From the NCBI RefSeq assembly GCF_000308475.2, contig NZ_BAFT02000027.1, positions 124,001-188,000 of the forward strand: DNA of 64,000 nucleotides. The letters run 5' to 3'. The notes under the pieces were generated by a model that searched no databases, was not told the DNA's origin, and saw only the letters and a program-made list of their open reading frames with translations. Origin of the DNA: Nocardia brasiliensis NBRC 14402 (lineage in GTDB: Bacteria > Actinomycetota > Actinomycetes > Mycobacteriales > Mycobacteriaceae). This document shows positions 16,252-26,703 of this stretch, one piece after another; position 1 is the first letter of the stretch, and every line of letters starts with the position of its first letter. The position numbers were made by a program, and so were the translations under genes.

Positions 16252-17613
16252 CTACCTGCGGATGCCGGGCGCGCCGGGGCCCAGACAGGCCATGATGGCG
16301 CAGCCCGGCGCGGTGTCCCAGAACGGCGGGGCGAGTGGCGAATTCAGGCAGGACAAGACATTGCAGCCGGGATAGGCGAACGGCCCCGCGCCGAAAACCG
16401 CCAGCACGAAGTTGAAGTCGACGAACTGGCCGGGGTTGAGCCGGATCGGCGGTTCGACGTACGGACCCGGATCGGGGATCGGCGGCTCGTGAAATGCCGC
16501 GAAGAGCCTGCGGAAGAATTCGTACGGCAATTCCTGGGTGTTCTGGATCACGCCGGACAGACCGTACTGGCTGACGTTGCCGTAGAACCCGGTCCACACC
16601 ACCGTGAGATCGAGACTCGGCATGATGAAGACGTTCTGCATGCCGAGCCCGGCCATCATGTACACATCGGACGGCAGCATCGCCGCGGACTCGGCGCAAC
16701 CCGGCCCGAGCCAGAACAGATAGCCGTAGCACCGGTTCGTCGCCGACGGCGTGCGCGCCTGCCGCAGATACTCCTGCGAGACGAGTTGCGCTGCGCCCCA
16801 GCGCCCGTCATTGCCGACGAGCAGTCCGAGCTTGGCGAAGTCGTTGGGCGGGATCATCAAGTGGGCGTAGCCGTAGGTATGTCCGGAACGGTCCCGAGCC
16901 CAGTAGTAGTCACCGCGTTCGATGCCGAGCGGGTCGAACAGTTCTCGCTGCGCGAACTGCTGGAGCGGTTCGCCGATCGCCAGTTCCATGACGTAGGTGA
17001 GCAGATCGACGTTGCGCTGGCTGTAGCTGAAGACGGTGCCGGGCGGGTTGTCCAGCGGCACCCCCAGCGCCTGTACCGCGCTGTTCGGATCGATCGGAAT
17101 CACCGCGGTGGCACCCTCGGTCAGCACGCCGACCTTCATCCCCGAGGTCTCGGTGAGCAGATTCGCCACGGTGATCGAGCGATGTTCGGCATCGCCCAGG
17201 CCCGGCGGCAGATACCGGTCTATCCGGGCGTCGATATCGAGCTTGCCCTGGTCCCAGGCGATTCCGGCGAGCAGCGAGACCACGCTTTTCGTGGCACTCC
17301 AGATGTTCCACGCGGTATCACCGGTCTGCGCGTTCGTCGGCCCTTCGCCGATCAGGCAGTTGTGCCGGAACACCTGGACATTCAACCGGTTTCGCGTGGC
17401 AGCGAACTGCAATGCGGCACTGAGCCGTTGACGGTCCAGACCCACCTGCTCCGGTTCGGCCCTGGCGAAATCGCGACCGGACGACACCGCGCAACTCGCC
17501 GTCTCCGATATCCGGCCGGGCTCCGCCTGCGCGCTCGCGGCGACGCCGTGGCCCGCCACCAGCGATAGCGCAGCGAACCCGATCAGGAATCCACCGAATC
17601 GCCCCATGGACAC
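16252..17613 (-). CDS. Secreted serine hydrolase, beta-lactamase/DD-peptidase family (copy 1)
   Basis: A 453-residue exported protein with a Sec signal peptide (hydrophobic core FLIGFAALSLVA, cleavage near SAQA/E at about 30). The class C beta-lactamase-like fold is marked by Ser106-x-x-Lys109 (SATK), the YSQRN motif standing for YxN, and the GYGYAHLMIPPNDFAKLGLL region. The C-terminus carries a distinctive 60-residue tail with four cysteines (YPGCNVLSCL...APGCAIMACLGPGAPG). Such proteins include esterases, peptidases and Lpq-type mycobacterial proteins; true beta-lactamase activity is not implied. It is tandem with a close paralogue upstream on the same strand, 60 bp away. GTG 17613 and ATG 17607 are alternative starts. 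Confidence 0.85.
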   Translation of the reverse strand: MSMGRFGGFLIGFAALSLVAGHGVAASAQAEPGRISETASCAVSSGRDFARAEPEQVGLDRQRLSAALQFAATRNRLNVQVFRHNCLIGEGPTNAQTGDTAWNIWSATKSVVSLLAGIAWDQGKLDIDARIDRYLPPGLGDAEHRSITVANLLTETSGMKVGVLTEGATAVIPIDPNSAVQALGVPLDNPPGTVFSYSQRNVDLLTYVMELAIGEPLQQFAQRELFDPLGIERGDYYWARDRSGHTYGYAHLMIPPNDFAKLGLLVGNDGRWGAAQLVSQEYLRQARTPSATNRCYGYLFWLGPGCAESAAMLPSDVYMMAGLGMQNVFIMPSLDLTVVWTGFYGNVSQYGLSGVIQNTQELPYEFFRRLFAAFHEPPIPDPGPYVEPPIRLNPGQFVDFNFVLAVFGAGPFAYPGCNVLSCLNSPLAPPFWDTAPGCAIMACLGPGAPGIRR

Positions 17614-17673
17614 GAGGTTATCGCGTGCGTCCAGGACAGACCGGGGAATGACGGATGCCGGCCCGGCTGAGAT

Positions 17674-19032
17674 TCAGCGAATTCCTGGCGCACCCGGCCC
17701 GGTGCACAGCAGAATCGCACAGCCCGGCGCGATATCCCAAAAGGGCGGAGCCAGTGGATAGTCCAGGCAGGAGAAGACGTTGCAACCCGGATAGGCGTTC
17801 GGGCCGATGCCGAACACCGCGAGCAGAATGTCCTCGTCGACGTAGGTCCGCGGGTCCAGCCGCACCGGCGGCTCGACGAACGGGCCGGGGTCGGGCATGG
17901 GGCGCTCGTGGAAGGCGGCGAAGAGTCTCCGGAAGAATTCGTAGGGCAGCTCCGCCTGATTCTGCAGGGTGCCGGTCAGCCCGCCACTGCTCTTGTTGCC
18001 GAAGAAGCCGGTCCAGACCACCGTCAGATCGAGGCTTGGGATGCCGAAGACGTTCTGCATGCCGAGCCCGTCCATCATGAAGATGTCTTCCGGCACGTTG
18101 TAGAGCGGCGCCGCGCACTCGGGGCCGAGCCAGAACAGGTAGCCGTAACACTCGTTCGGCTCGGAGGGCCGCAGCGCCGCGCGCAGATACTCCGTCGAGA
18201 CGATTTGCTTTGTGCCCCAGCGCCCGTCGTTGCTCACCAACAAGCCGAGCTTGGCGAAATCGTTCGGCGGGATCATCAAGTGGGCGTAGCCGTAGGTGTG
18301 CCCGGCGCGATCCCGGGCCCAGTAGTAGTCACCGCGTTCGATGCCGAGCGGGTCGAACAGCTCGCGCTGCGCGAACTGCTGCAACGGCTCCCCCACCGCC
18401 AGCTCCATGACATAGGTGAGCAGGTCGACGTTGCGCTGGCTGTACCGGAACGTGGTGCCCGGCGGATGGTCCAGCGGCATGCCCAAGGCCTGCACCGCGC
18501 TGTTCGGGTCGATCGGGATCACGCCGGTGATGCCCTCGGTGAGCGCGCCGACCCGCATGCCCGACGATTCGGTGAGCAGATTCTCCACCGTGATCGAGCG
18601 ATGCTCGGCGTCCCCGAGTCCCGCGGGCAGGTACCGGTCGATCGGCGCGCCGAGGTCGAGTTCGCCACGGTCCCAAGCGATTCCCGCGAGCAGCGACACG
18701 ATGCTCTTGGTGGAGCTCCAGATGTTCCACGCGACGTTGCCGGTCTGCGCATTCGTCGGCCCCTCGCCGATCAGGCAGTTGTGCCGGAACACCTGCACGT
18801 TGAAACGGGCACGGGTGGCGGCGAAGGTCAGCGCGCCGGCGAGCCGATCGCGGTCCAGGCCGACCTGCTCGGGTTCGGCGCGGGCGAACTCACGACCCGG
18901 CGACACCGCACAGCGCACGTCGCCGGACGCGCGGTCGGGGGCCGCCTGCGCGGCCCCGGTGCAGACGTTCCCGGCCACCAGTGCCAGCGCGGCGAACCCG
19001 ACCAGGAATCCACTGCATCGCCCCATACGCAC
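17674..19032 (-). CDS. Secreted serine hydrolase, beta-lactamase/DD-peptidase family (copy 2)
   Basis: A 452-residue paralogue of the next gene downstream, alignable end to end without large gaps and with most residues identical. Signal peptide with core FLVGFAALALVAG, active-site Ser106 in SSTK, YSQRN, and the same Cys-containing tail (YPGCNVFSCLDY...APGCAILLCTGPGAPG). Its arrangement indicates a recent tandem duplication; the two differ most in the mature N-terminus and near 300-330. Start GTG 19032 or ATG 19026. Substrate unknown; probably acts outside the membrane on esters or peptides. Confidence 0.85.
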   Translation of the reverse strand: MRMGRCSGFLVGFAALALVAGNVCTGAAQAAPDRASGDVRCAVSPGREFARAEPEQVGLDRDRLAGALTFAATRARFNVQVFRHNCLIGEGPTNAQTGNVAWNIWSSTKSIVSLLAGIAWDRGELDLGAPIDRYLPAGLGDAEHRSITVENLLTESSGMRVGALTEGITGVIPIDPNSAVQALGMPLDHPPGTTFRYSQRNVDLLTYVMELAVGEPLQQFAQRELFDPLGIERGDYYWARDRAGHTYGYAHLMIPPNDFAKLGLLVSNDGRWGTKQIVSTEYLRAALRPSEPNECYGYLFWLGPECAAPLYNVPEDIFMMDGLGMQNVFGIPSLDLTVVWTGFFGNKSSGGLTGTLQNQAELPYEFFRRLFAAFHERPMPDPGPFVEPPVRLDPRTYVDEDILLAVFGIGPNAYPGCNVFSCLDYPLAPPFWDIAPGCAILLCTGPGAPGIR

Positions 19033-19094
19033 GAGGCTATCGCCGCGCTCCCCCGGATCGGGCCAGCCCGGCCCGGCGCGTCAGAAACCACAAA

Positions 19095-19122
19095 CGCCGC
19101 CAGGTCCTACGACCTGGCGGCG
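19095..19122 (-). terminator. Strong hairpin in the hydrolase-fur intergenic region
   Basis: Perfect 12-bp stem CGCCGCCAGGTC/GACCTGGCGGCG with loop CTAC. Read on the minus strand it is followed by TTTGTGGTTT, a terminator-like U-rich tail. It lies between divergently oriented genes (starts at 19032 and 19337), where no known transcript needs a terminator. Confidence 0.55.
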
Positions 19123-19294
19123 CTGAGTCGCCGGACGCCACGCCAGCGTCACGACTCGTGTCGACGTCCCACAAGCGCCTCTCGGCGAGTGGTCGCACGC
19201 AGCGACAAAGGGTGAGGCCCGGGGCTGTCCGGACGCCGACAGTGGTGATCAACGACCACCGGCCCGGAAGTATTCCAGGGATGACGCACCCCTT

Positions 19295-19319
19295 CTTTTC
19301 TTGACTCATTCCAGAAAAG
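19295..19319. promoter_or_regulatory. Inverted repeat in the fur promoter
   Basis: CTTTTCT (19295-19301) and AGAAAAG (19313-19319) flank TTGACTCATTC, 17 bp before the fur start. The AT-rich, symmetric element overlapping a TTGACT-like -35 box fits autoregulation by the Fur protein, as known for mycobacterial furA. Confidence 0.5.
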
Positions 19320-19336
19320 GGGGGAGTATCGAAGTC

Positions 19337-19777
19337 ATGCACACCAACCACACCGACGCCAAGGCGCAGCTGCGCGCGGCTGGTCTGCGGGTCACCGCCC
19401 CGCGGATCGCGGTGTTGGACGCGGTCGCGGCCGCACCGCACACCGATGCGGATCGCGTGGCCGCGACCGTCCGGCAAGCGCTCGGCTCGGTTTCCACCCA
19501 GGCCGTCTACGACGTCCTGCGGGCCTGCGTACACGCCGGGATCCTGCGCCGGATCGAGCCCGCCGGATCGGCGGCGCTGTACGAGACCCGGACCGGAGAC
19601 AACCATCACCATCTGGTGTGCCGCAGCTGCGGCACGGTCGTGGACATCGACTGTGTCGTGGGCGCAGCCCCGTGCCTGGACCCCGACGACGCACACGGAT
19701 TCGCGATCGACGAGGCAGAAGTCGTTTTCTGGGGTCTGTGCCCGCAATGCCGCACATCCACGCGGCAAGAATCCTGA
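19337..19777 (+). CDS. Fur family transcriptional regulator (FurA/CatR type)
   Basis: A 146-residue Fur-family metalloregulator: winged helix ([14 protein letters not shown]...[23 protein letters not shown]) and dimerisation domain with metal ligands in [19 protein letters not shown] and the structural CPQC near the end. It lies 59 bp before the catalase gene on the same strand, which is the FurA-catalase peroxide-stress arrangement, so it probably represses itself and the catalase until iron/peroxide oxidises it. ATG 19337 (MHTNHTDAK) is preferred over ATG 19301, which lies within the promoter repeat. Confidence 0.9.
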   Translation: MHTNHTDAKAQLRAAGLRVTAPRIAVLDAVAAAPHTDADRVAATVRQALGSVSTQAVYDVLRACVHAGILRRIEPAGSAALYETRTGDNHHHLVCRSCGTVVDIDCVVGAAPCLDPDDAHGFAIDEAEVVFWGLCPQCRTSTRQES

Positions 19778-19836
19778 TCGAGTCCCGGGGGACAGCCCAC
19801 CCCTGGGACATTCGCACCGACGAGGAGGCTTCGAAC

Positions 19837-21324
19837 ATGACCAAGCCGACAACGACGAACACCGGAACCCCGGTGGAGAGCGACAACGAATCGCTCACCG
19901 CGGGCACCCAGGGCCCGATCCTGCTGCACGATCACTACCTGATCGAGAAGCTCGCCCAGTTCAACCGGGAACGGGTGCCGGAGCGGATCGTGCACGCGAA
20001 GGGCGCGGGCGCCTACGGCGAACTGGTCGTCACCAACGACGTCAGCCGCTACACCAAGGCCAAGCTGTTCCAGCCCGGCGCGCGCACCGAGTCGCTGGCC
20101 CGCTTCTCCACCGTCGCCGGTGAGCAGGGCAGCCCCGACACCTGGCGCGACCCACGGGGTTTCGCGGTGAAGTTCTACACCGAAGACGGCAACTACGACC
20201 TGGTCGGCAACAACACCCCGGTCTTCTTCATCAAGGACCCGATCAAGTTCCCCGACTTCATCCGTTCGCAGAAGCGCTTGCCCGGCAACGGACTTCGCGA
20301 CCACAACATGCAGTGGGACTTCTGGACGCTGCGCCCCGAGACCGCGCACCAGGTGACCTGGCTGATGGGCGATCGCGGCATCCCGAAGACCTACCGGCAT
20401 ATGAACGGCTACGGCTCACACACCTACCAGTGGATCAACGCCGCGGGCGAACGTTTTTGGGTGAAGTACCACTTCAAGACCGATCAGGGCATCGATTACC
20501 TGACGCAGGCCGACGCCGACCGGATCGCCGGCGAGAACGCCGACTACCACCGCAAGGACCTGTGGGACGCGATCGAACGCGGCGAGTTCCCCAGCTGGAC
20601 CTTGCACGTCCAGGTGATGCCGGTCGCCGAGGCCGAGAGCTACCGGTTCAATCCGTTCGACCTGACCAAGGTCTGGTCGCACAAGGACTATCCGCTGATC
20701 GAGGTCGGCAAGTGGACGCTGAACCGCAACCCGGGCAACTACTTCGTCGATATCGAGCAGGCCGCGTTCGAGCCGTCGAATGTCGTTCCCGGCATCGGCT
20801 ATTCGCCCGACAAGATGCTGCTCGGCCGCGTGTTCGCCTACGCGGACGCGCACCGCTACCGGATCGGCACCAACTACGCGCAGCTGCCGCCGAACCTGCC
20901 GCGCGCCGCGCAGGTGAACTCCTACTCCAAGGAAGGCGCCATGCGGTACTTCTACAACGACGCGAATGTGCCGGTGTACGCACCGAATTCGTTCGGCGGG
21001 CCGCACGCCGATCCGGCGCAGGCGCCCGACGGCGGGCTCTGGAACTTCGAGCCGACCATGGTGCGGGCGGGCTACCTCGAGCACGCCGAAGACGGGGATT
21101 TCACCCAGCCGGGCACCCTGGTGCGCGAGGTCTTCAACGATGAGCAGCGGGATCGCCTGGTGCGCAACGTCGTCGGGCATGTGCTCGGCGGCGTGCAGGA
21201 GCCGGTGCTGAGCCGGGTCTTCGAATACTGGACCAAGGTGGATCCCGAGATCGGCAAGCGGATCGAGGAAGGGGTGCGCGCCGGGCTCGACGGCGCGCCG
21301 ACACCGCCGCCCGCACAGGGCTGA
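19837..21324 (+). CDS. katA: Catalase (monofunctional heme catalase)
   Basis: A 495-residue small-subunit heme catalase that converts H2O2 to water and oxygen in the cytoplasm (EC 1.11.1.6). Catalytic His53 is in [13 protein letters not shown], the distal Asn in [12 protein letters not shown], and the proximal heme Tyr in [14 protein letters not shown]. The arm and wrapping segments ([20 protein letters not shown]) are complete. The start follows GAGGAGG. Located directly downstream of a Fur regulator, the expected partner. Length and motifs are normal. Confidence 0.96.
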   Translation: MTKPTTTNTGTPVESDNESLTAGTQGPILLHDHYLIEKLAQFNRERVPERIVHAKGAGAYGELVVTNDVSRYTKAKLFQPGARTESLARFSTVAGEQGSPDTWRDPRGFAVKFYTEDGNYDLVGNNTPVFFIKDPIKFPDFIRSQKRLPGNGLRDHNMQWDFWTLRPETAHQVTWLMGDRGIPKTYRHMNGYGSHTYQWINAAGERFWVKYHFKTDQGIDYLTQADADRIAGENADYHRKDLWDAIERGEFPSWTLHVQVMPVAEAESYRFNPFDLTKVWSHKDYPLIEVGKWTLNRNPGNYFVDIEQAAFEPSNVVPGIGYSPDKMLLGRVFAYADAHRYRIGTNYAQLPPNLPRAAQVNSYSKEGAMRYFYNDANVPVYAPNSFGGPHADPAQAPDGGLWNFEPTMVRAGYLEHAEDGDFTQPGTLVREVFNDEQRDRLVRNVVGHVLGGVQEPVLSRVFEYWTKVDPEIGKRIEEGVRAGLDGAPTPPPAQG

Positions 21325-21330
21325 GTTCCT

Positions 21331-21364
21331 GGTCGCGGGGTGCGCACATGCGCATCCCGCGACC
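21331..21364 (+). terminator. Catalase terminator hairpin
   Basis: GGTCGCGGGGTGCGC pairs with GCGCATCCCGCGACC (one G-T wobble) around ACAT, 6 nt after the catalase stop, followed by ATCTTC. Confidence 0.8.
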
Positions 21365-21432
21365 ATCTTCGCAGATCAACCGGACCGCGGTCGCAGTTTG
21401 CCGGATGATCACCCGCCTGCGAAAGTGGTGGG

Positions 21433-22353
21433 ATGATTCGGTTCACACGTGATACCCGGGTGGCACTGGCCGCCGCCGCGCTGGTCCTGCCGCTGCTGGC
21501 CGGCTGCGGCACCGATTCTCCTGCGGCACATACCGAATCATCCGCGGCGAGCACCGCGGCCGTTGCCGCTACCGCTGACCTGACGGCGCTGGAGCAGCAG
21601 TACGACGCGCAGCTCGGGCTGTTCGCCGTCGACACCGGCAGCGGGAAGACGCTGACCAATCGCGCCGACCAGCGCATGCCCTTCCTGTCCACCTTCAAAG
21701 GGCTCGCCGCGGGCGCGTTGCTGAAGGCACACCCGCTCGCCACCGGATACTTCGACAAGGTCGTGCATTTCACCGAAGCCGACCTGGTCACCTATTCGCC
21801 CGTCACCAGCACCAAGGTGGCCGAGGGCATGACCATCGCCCAGATCGCCGATGCCGCGATCACCCAGAGCGACAACACCGCGGGCAACCTGCTGCTGCGC
21901 GAACTCGGTGGGCCGCAAGGACTCACCGCCTTCCTGCGCACCCTCGGCGACCAGGTCAGTCGCCTCGACCGCTGGGAACCGGATCTCAACACCGCCCTGC
22001 CCGACGACGAACGCGACACCACCACCCCCGCCGCGCTGGCCGCCGACTACCGCGCCTTGGTCCTGGGTGATGCCTTGGGCGCTCCCGAACGCGAACAGCT
22101 CACCAAGTGGCTGAAGGCGAACACCACCGGCGACAAGCGAATTCGCGCAGGTGTTCCGGCCGGTTGGACCACCGGTGACAAAACCGGCACCGGCGACTAC
22201 GGCATGGCCAACGACGCCGCCGTCACCTGGCCCGACGGCGGCCGCGCACCCCTCGTCCTCGCCATCCAAACCCGCAAATCCACCAAAACAGCCGAACCCA
22301 GCAACGACCTGGTGGCTGCCGCCACGAAACTCGTCGTCGACAAGTTGCGCTGA
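21433..22353 (+). CDS. bla: Class A beta-lactamase (lipoprotein)
   Basis: A 306-residue serine beta-lactamase that hydrolyses beta-lactam rings outside the membrane. All class A motifs are present: Ser86-Thr-Phe-Lys89, Ser146-Asp-Asn148, Glu182 in EPDLN (Ambler 166), and Lys250-Thr-Gly252. The signal peptide ends in LLAGC, a lipobox, so Cys25 is likely lipidated and the enzyme membrane-anchored, as with other nocardial class A enzymes. No LysR-type ampR is adjacent, so expression may be constitutive. Spectrum cannot be read from sequence alone. Confidence 0.94.
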   Translation: MIRFTRDTRVALAAAALVLPLLAGCGTDSPAAHTESSAASTAAVAATADLTALEQQYDAQLGLFAVDTGSGKTLTNRADQRMPFLSTFKGLAAGALLKAHPLATGYFDKVVHFTEADLVTYSPVTSTKVAEGMTIAQIADAAITQSDNTAGNLLLRELGGPQGLTAFLRTLGDQVSRLDRWEPDLNTALPDDERDTTTPAALAADYRALVLGDALGAPEREQLTKWLKANTTGDKRIRAGVPAGWTTGDKTGTGDYGMANDAAVTWPDGGRAPLVLAIQTRKSTKTAEPSNDLVAAATKLVVDKLR

Positions 22354-22428
22354 CCGGCGGGTTCCGTGACCGGTTCGCCCGCGGTCGGGATCGAGGGCAC
22401 AGCGCGACCCCCGGATTAGGCTCGGGCG

Positions 22429-23031
22429 GTGACTGAGGGACGTGGAGGTCGGGCGGCGCAGGCGGATCGGCGGCGGGAGGAGATTCTCGAGGCGGCGCGG
22501 GAGGTCATCGCGGAGCGGGGATATCGGGGGGCTTCGCTGGCGGCGGTGGCCGAGCGGGTGGGGCTGACGCAGCCCGGGCTGCTGCACTATTTTGCGAGCA
22601 AAGAGGAACTACTGGTCGCGGTGCTGGAGGCCAGGGATCGCTGGGATACCGCGGCGTTCCTGGCCGGGCCCGCGGCGGGTTCGCAGTTGTCCTCGATCGC
22701 GCAGTTGGTGGAGTACAACGCGATGCGGCCCGGGGTGGTGCAGACGTTCGCGGCGCTCGCGGCCGAAAGCGTGACGGGACAGCATCCGGCCCGCGCCTAC
22801 TTCGTCGAGCGGTACGCGAACGCCAGGGCGAAGGTCACCGAGCTGCTGCGAGCGGAATTCGGGGACCGACTCGCGGGCGAGCGCACTCCGGAACAGGTCG
22901 CGCCGCTGCTGCTCGCGGTGATGGACGGTTTGCAGACGCAATGGCTGCTCGACCCGCAGACTGTTGACATGGGTGATTCCTTTCGGGACTTCATCGCTCT
23001 GCTCGGACCGGGCGCCGACCCCGCAGACTGA
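22429..23031 (+). CDS. TetR/AcrR family regulator
   Basis: A 200-residue TetR protein with HTH RRREEILEAAREVIAERGYRGASLAAVAERVGLTQPGLLHYFASKEEL (about residues 11-58) and a BetI-like C-terminal helical domain. GTG start. It sits 147 bp upstream of a family 3 glycosidase on the same strand, with a perfect inverted repeat in between, so it probably controls that gene in response to a sugar or glycoside. It is 75 bp past the beta-lactamase. Confidence 0.88.
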   Translation: MTEGRGGRAAQADRRREEILEAAREVIAERGYRGASLAAVAERVGLTQPGLLHYFASKEELLVAVLEARDRWDTAAFLAGPAAGSQLSSIAQLVEYNAMRPGVVQTFAALAAESVTGQHPARAYFVERYANARAKVTELLRAEFGDRLAGERTPEQVAPLLLAVMDGLQTQWLLDPQTVDMGDSFRDFIALLGPGADPAD

Positions 23032-23055
23032 GCCTAAGGTAACGAAATCATAACT

Positions 23056-23077
23056 TCACCTACTATTGATTAGGTGA
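23056..23077. promoter_or_regulatory. Operator between tetR and the glycosidase gene
   Basis: TCACCTA-CTATTGAT-TAGGTGA has perfect 7-bp arms with an 8-bp AT-rich centre, about 100 bp before the glycosidase start. It is a strong candidate for the upstream TetR protein's binding site. Confidence 0.65.
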
Positions 23078-23178
23078 GCATGGCGGCGTCGCCCGCCGCA
23101 CGCTCCGCCCTTCGTGGCGACCGCCGCCTGTTTCGCGACCGCCACGCGCATTGTCATTGCGAGACAAAGGAGTTCACC

Positions 23179-25620
23179 ATGACCCAGCTTGACCCGGCCC
23201 GCGAGGAAGTCGTGGCGGCGGCCATCGGCAAACTCGACCTGGACGCGAAGGCCCGGCTGCTGATGGGGCAGGACATGTGGTCGTTGCCCGCCCTGCCGGA
23301 GATCGGGCTGCGTTCGCTGGTGATGTCGGACGGGCCGATCGGGGTGCGCGGGGTGCATTGGACAGCCGACGATCCGTCGATCGCGCTGCCCTCGCCGACC
23401 GCGCTCGCCGCGAGCTGGGATCCGGAGCTGGCGCGGCGCGCGGGCAGGCTGCTCGCGCAGGAGGCGCGGCGCAAGAGTGTGCACGTGCTGCTCGCGCCCA
23501 CGGTGAATCTGCACCGATCTCCGCTCGGCGGAAGGCATTTCGAGTGCTACTCGGAGGACCCGTACCTCACCGGGCAGATCGGCACCGGGTACGTCCGCGG
23601 GGTGCAGGACGGTGGAATCGGCACCACCGTCAAACATTTCGTCGCCAACGACGCGGAGACCGACCGCTTCACCGTGAACAACGTGGTGTCCGCCCGCGCA
23701 CTGCGCGAACTGTATCTGGCGCCGTTCGAGGCGATCGTCCGCGACGCGGAGCCGTGGGGCATCATGGCCGCGTACAACCGGGTGAACGGTCCGACCATGA
23801 CCGAGCACCACGCACTACTCACCGGAATACTGCGCGCCGAATGGGGTTTCGACGGTTTCGTCGTCTCCGACTGGACCGCCGCCCGCTCGACGGTCCCGGC
23901 GATCACCGCCGGACTCGATGTCGCGATGCCGGGACCGCGTGGCGTGTACGGCGAGGCGCTGGCCGCGGCGGTGCGCAGCGGCGAGGTCGCGGAGTCCGTG
24001 GTGGATGCCGCGGTGCGCAACGTGCTGCGGCTGGCGGCGCGGGTCGGCTTGCTCGACGGGGCCGCGCCTGCGGTGACCACGCTGCCGGACGAGATCGACG
24101 GCGTCGCGCTGGCGCACGAAATCGCCGCTCGCGGTTTCGTTCTGGTGCGCAACGAGCCGGTCGGCGGGCGGCCCGCGCTCCCCCTCGCGAAGGACGGGAC
24201 GAAGGTGGCGTTACTCGGGCTGGCCGCGCGCGACGCGCGCATCCTCGGCGGCGGCTCGGCGACCGTGTTCCCCGCGTCGGTGGTCTCCCCGCTCGACGGA
24301 CTGACCGCCGCGCTGCCGCCCGGCGCCCTGAGCTACGCGATCGGCGCCGCCCCGAGCGACGAACTCAGCGCCGCCGCCCGCGGATTCGATCTGCACGCCC
24401 GCATTTTCGACGCCGACGGCGCGCTGCTCGGCGAGAGTTCGCTGCCCAACGGCACGGTCAACTGGCTGGGTGAACTACCCGACGGCGTCGCCTACGCCGA
24501 CCTGCACACGGTCGAGGTGCACGGCACCTTCACGCCCGAGGAAACCGGCGCGCACGCGTTCGGCACCAAGGGAATCGGCGACTTCCGGCTCACGGTCGGC
24601 GACTCGGTGCTGTTCGACGGCGCCGAAACCCTCACCGGCTCCGATCCTTTCGAAGCCTTCTTCGGCACCCCCACTACGCGCGGCACCGTCGAGCTCACCG
24701 CCGGGACGACGGTCGAAGTGACAATGACGCACACTCCGATGAAGTTCGCGGACATGCCCATCCAGGCCGTCCTTTTCACCCTCGGGCACGCCGATCCCCC
24801 ACGCGACCCGGACGAGTTGATCGCCGAGGCCGTCGAGACGGCCCGCAACGCCGACGTCGCGGTGGTCGTGGTCGCCACCACCGAGCAGGTGGAATCGGAA
24901 GGCTTCGATCGCACCAACCTGCGCCTGCCCGGCCGACAGGACGAGCTGGTAAGCCGCGTAGCCGAGGTCAATCCGCACACGGTGGTGGTCGTCAACGCCG
25001 GTTCGCCGGTGGAAATGCCGTGGCGTGACCAGGTTTCGGCGGTGTTGCTGAGCTGGTTCCCCGGCCAGCAGGGCGGGGCGGCGCTGACGGAGGTCCTGCT
25101 CGGTGTCACCGAACCGGGCGGACGGCTGCCGACCACGTGGCCTGTCGCCCTGGCCGACTGCCCGGTCTCCGAGGTCACGCCGACCGACGGCGAATTGGTC
25201 TATCGGGAGGATCTGTTCATCGGCTACCGCGCCTGGGAGCGGGCGGGCAGCACGCCGGCCTACCCGTTCGGGCACGGATTCGGTTACACCACATGGGAAT
25301 ACGAGTCGATCGAGCGGGAGGCGACGACGGTGACCGTGCGGCTGCGCAATACCGGCGCCCGCCACGGCGGTGAGGTGGTGCAGGTCTACCTCGCGCCCGT
25401 CGCGGATTCGGTGATGCGACCGGCCCGCTGGCTGGCGGGGTTCGCGCGGGTGGAAGCCGACCCGGGCGAGCTGGTCGAGGCACGAATCACCCTCCCGGAC
25501 CGGGCGTTCCAGATCTGGGACGAAGACCGCGACGCGTGGCGGCCGGTACCGGGCGTGTACGAGATCGAGGCGGGCCACTCCTTCGCCGATCGACCGCTGA
25601 CCACGCAGATCGAAACGTAG
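23179..25620 (+). CDS. Glycoside hydrolase family 3 beta-glucosidase with PA14 insertion
   Basis: An 813-residue cytoplasmic (no signal peptide) exo-beta-glycosidase. The N-terminal TIM barrel has KHFVAND (Lys152-His153) and the nucleophile Asp231 in GFVVSDWTA. The second alpha/beta sandwich domain is interrupted by a PA14-type beta domain (around 400-545: FTPEETGAHAFGTKGIGDFRL). The C-terminus is a fibronectin III-like domain (VTVRLRNTGARHGGEVVQVYL). This order is that of the beta-glucosidase/beta-xylosidase group with PA14, which clip terminal sugars from glycosides. ATG 23179 follows AAAGGAG; an in-frame GTG at 23074 overlaps the operator and is disfavoured. Confidence 0.93.
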   Translation: MTQLDPAREEVVAAAIGKLDLDAKARLLMGQDMWSLPALPEIGLRSLVMSDGPIGVRGVHWTADDPSIALPSPTALAASWDPELARRAGRLLAQEARRKSVHVLLAPTVNLHRSPLGGRHFECYSEDPYLTGQIGTGYVRGVQDGGIGTTVKHFVANDAETDRFTVNNVVSARALRELYLAPFEAIVRDAEPWGIMAAYNRVNGPTMTEHHALLTGILRAEWGFDGFVVSDWTAARSTVPAITAGLDVAMPGPRGVYGEALAAAVRSGEVAESVVDAAVRNVLRLAARVGLLDGAAPAVTTLPDEIDGVALAHEIAARGFVLVRNEPVGGRPALPLAKDGTKVALLGLAARDARILGGGSATVFPASVVSPLDGLTAALPPGALSYAIGAAPSDELSAAARGFDLHARIFDADGALLGESSLPNGTVNWLGELPDGVAYADLHTVEVHGTFTPEETGAHAFGTKGIGDFRLTVGDSVLFDGAETLTGSDPFEAFFGTPTTRGTVELTAGTTVEVTMTHTPMKFADMPIQAVLFTLGHADPPRDPDELIAEAVETARNADVAVVVVATTEQVESEGFDRTNLRLPGRQDELVSRVAEVNPHTVVVVNAGSPVEMPWRDQVSAVLLSWFPGQQGGAALTEVLLGVTEPGGRLPTTWPVALADCPVSEVTPTDGELVYREDLFIGYRAWERAGSTPAYPFGHGFGYTTWEYESIEREATTVTVRLRNTGARHGGEVVQVYLAPVADSVMRPARWLAGFARVEADPGELVEARITLPDRAFQIWDEDRDAWRPVPGVYEIEAGHSFADRPLTTQIET

Positions 25621-25630
25621 GCACACCTGT

Positions 25631-25658
25631 CCGCGGCCGTGCGCGAGCACGGCCGCGG
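25631..25658. terminator. Bidirectional terminator between glycosidase and asd
   Basis: Perfect 12-bp stem CCGCGGCCGTGC/GCACGGCCGCGG, loop GCGA, in the 45-bp gap between convergent genes. Confidence 0.85.
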
Positions 25659-25665
25659 TACCGGG

Positions 25666-26703
<1,038 letters not shown>

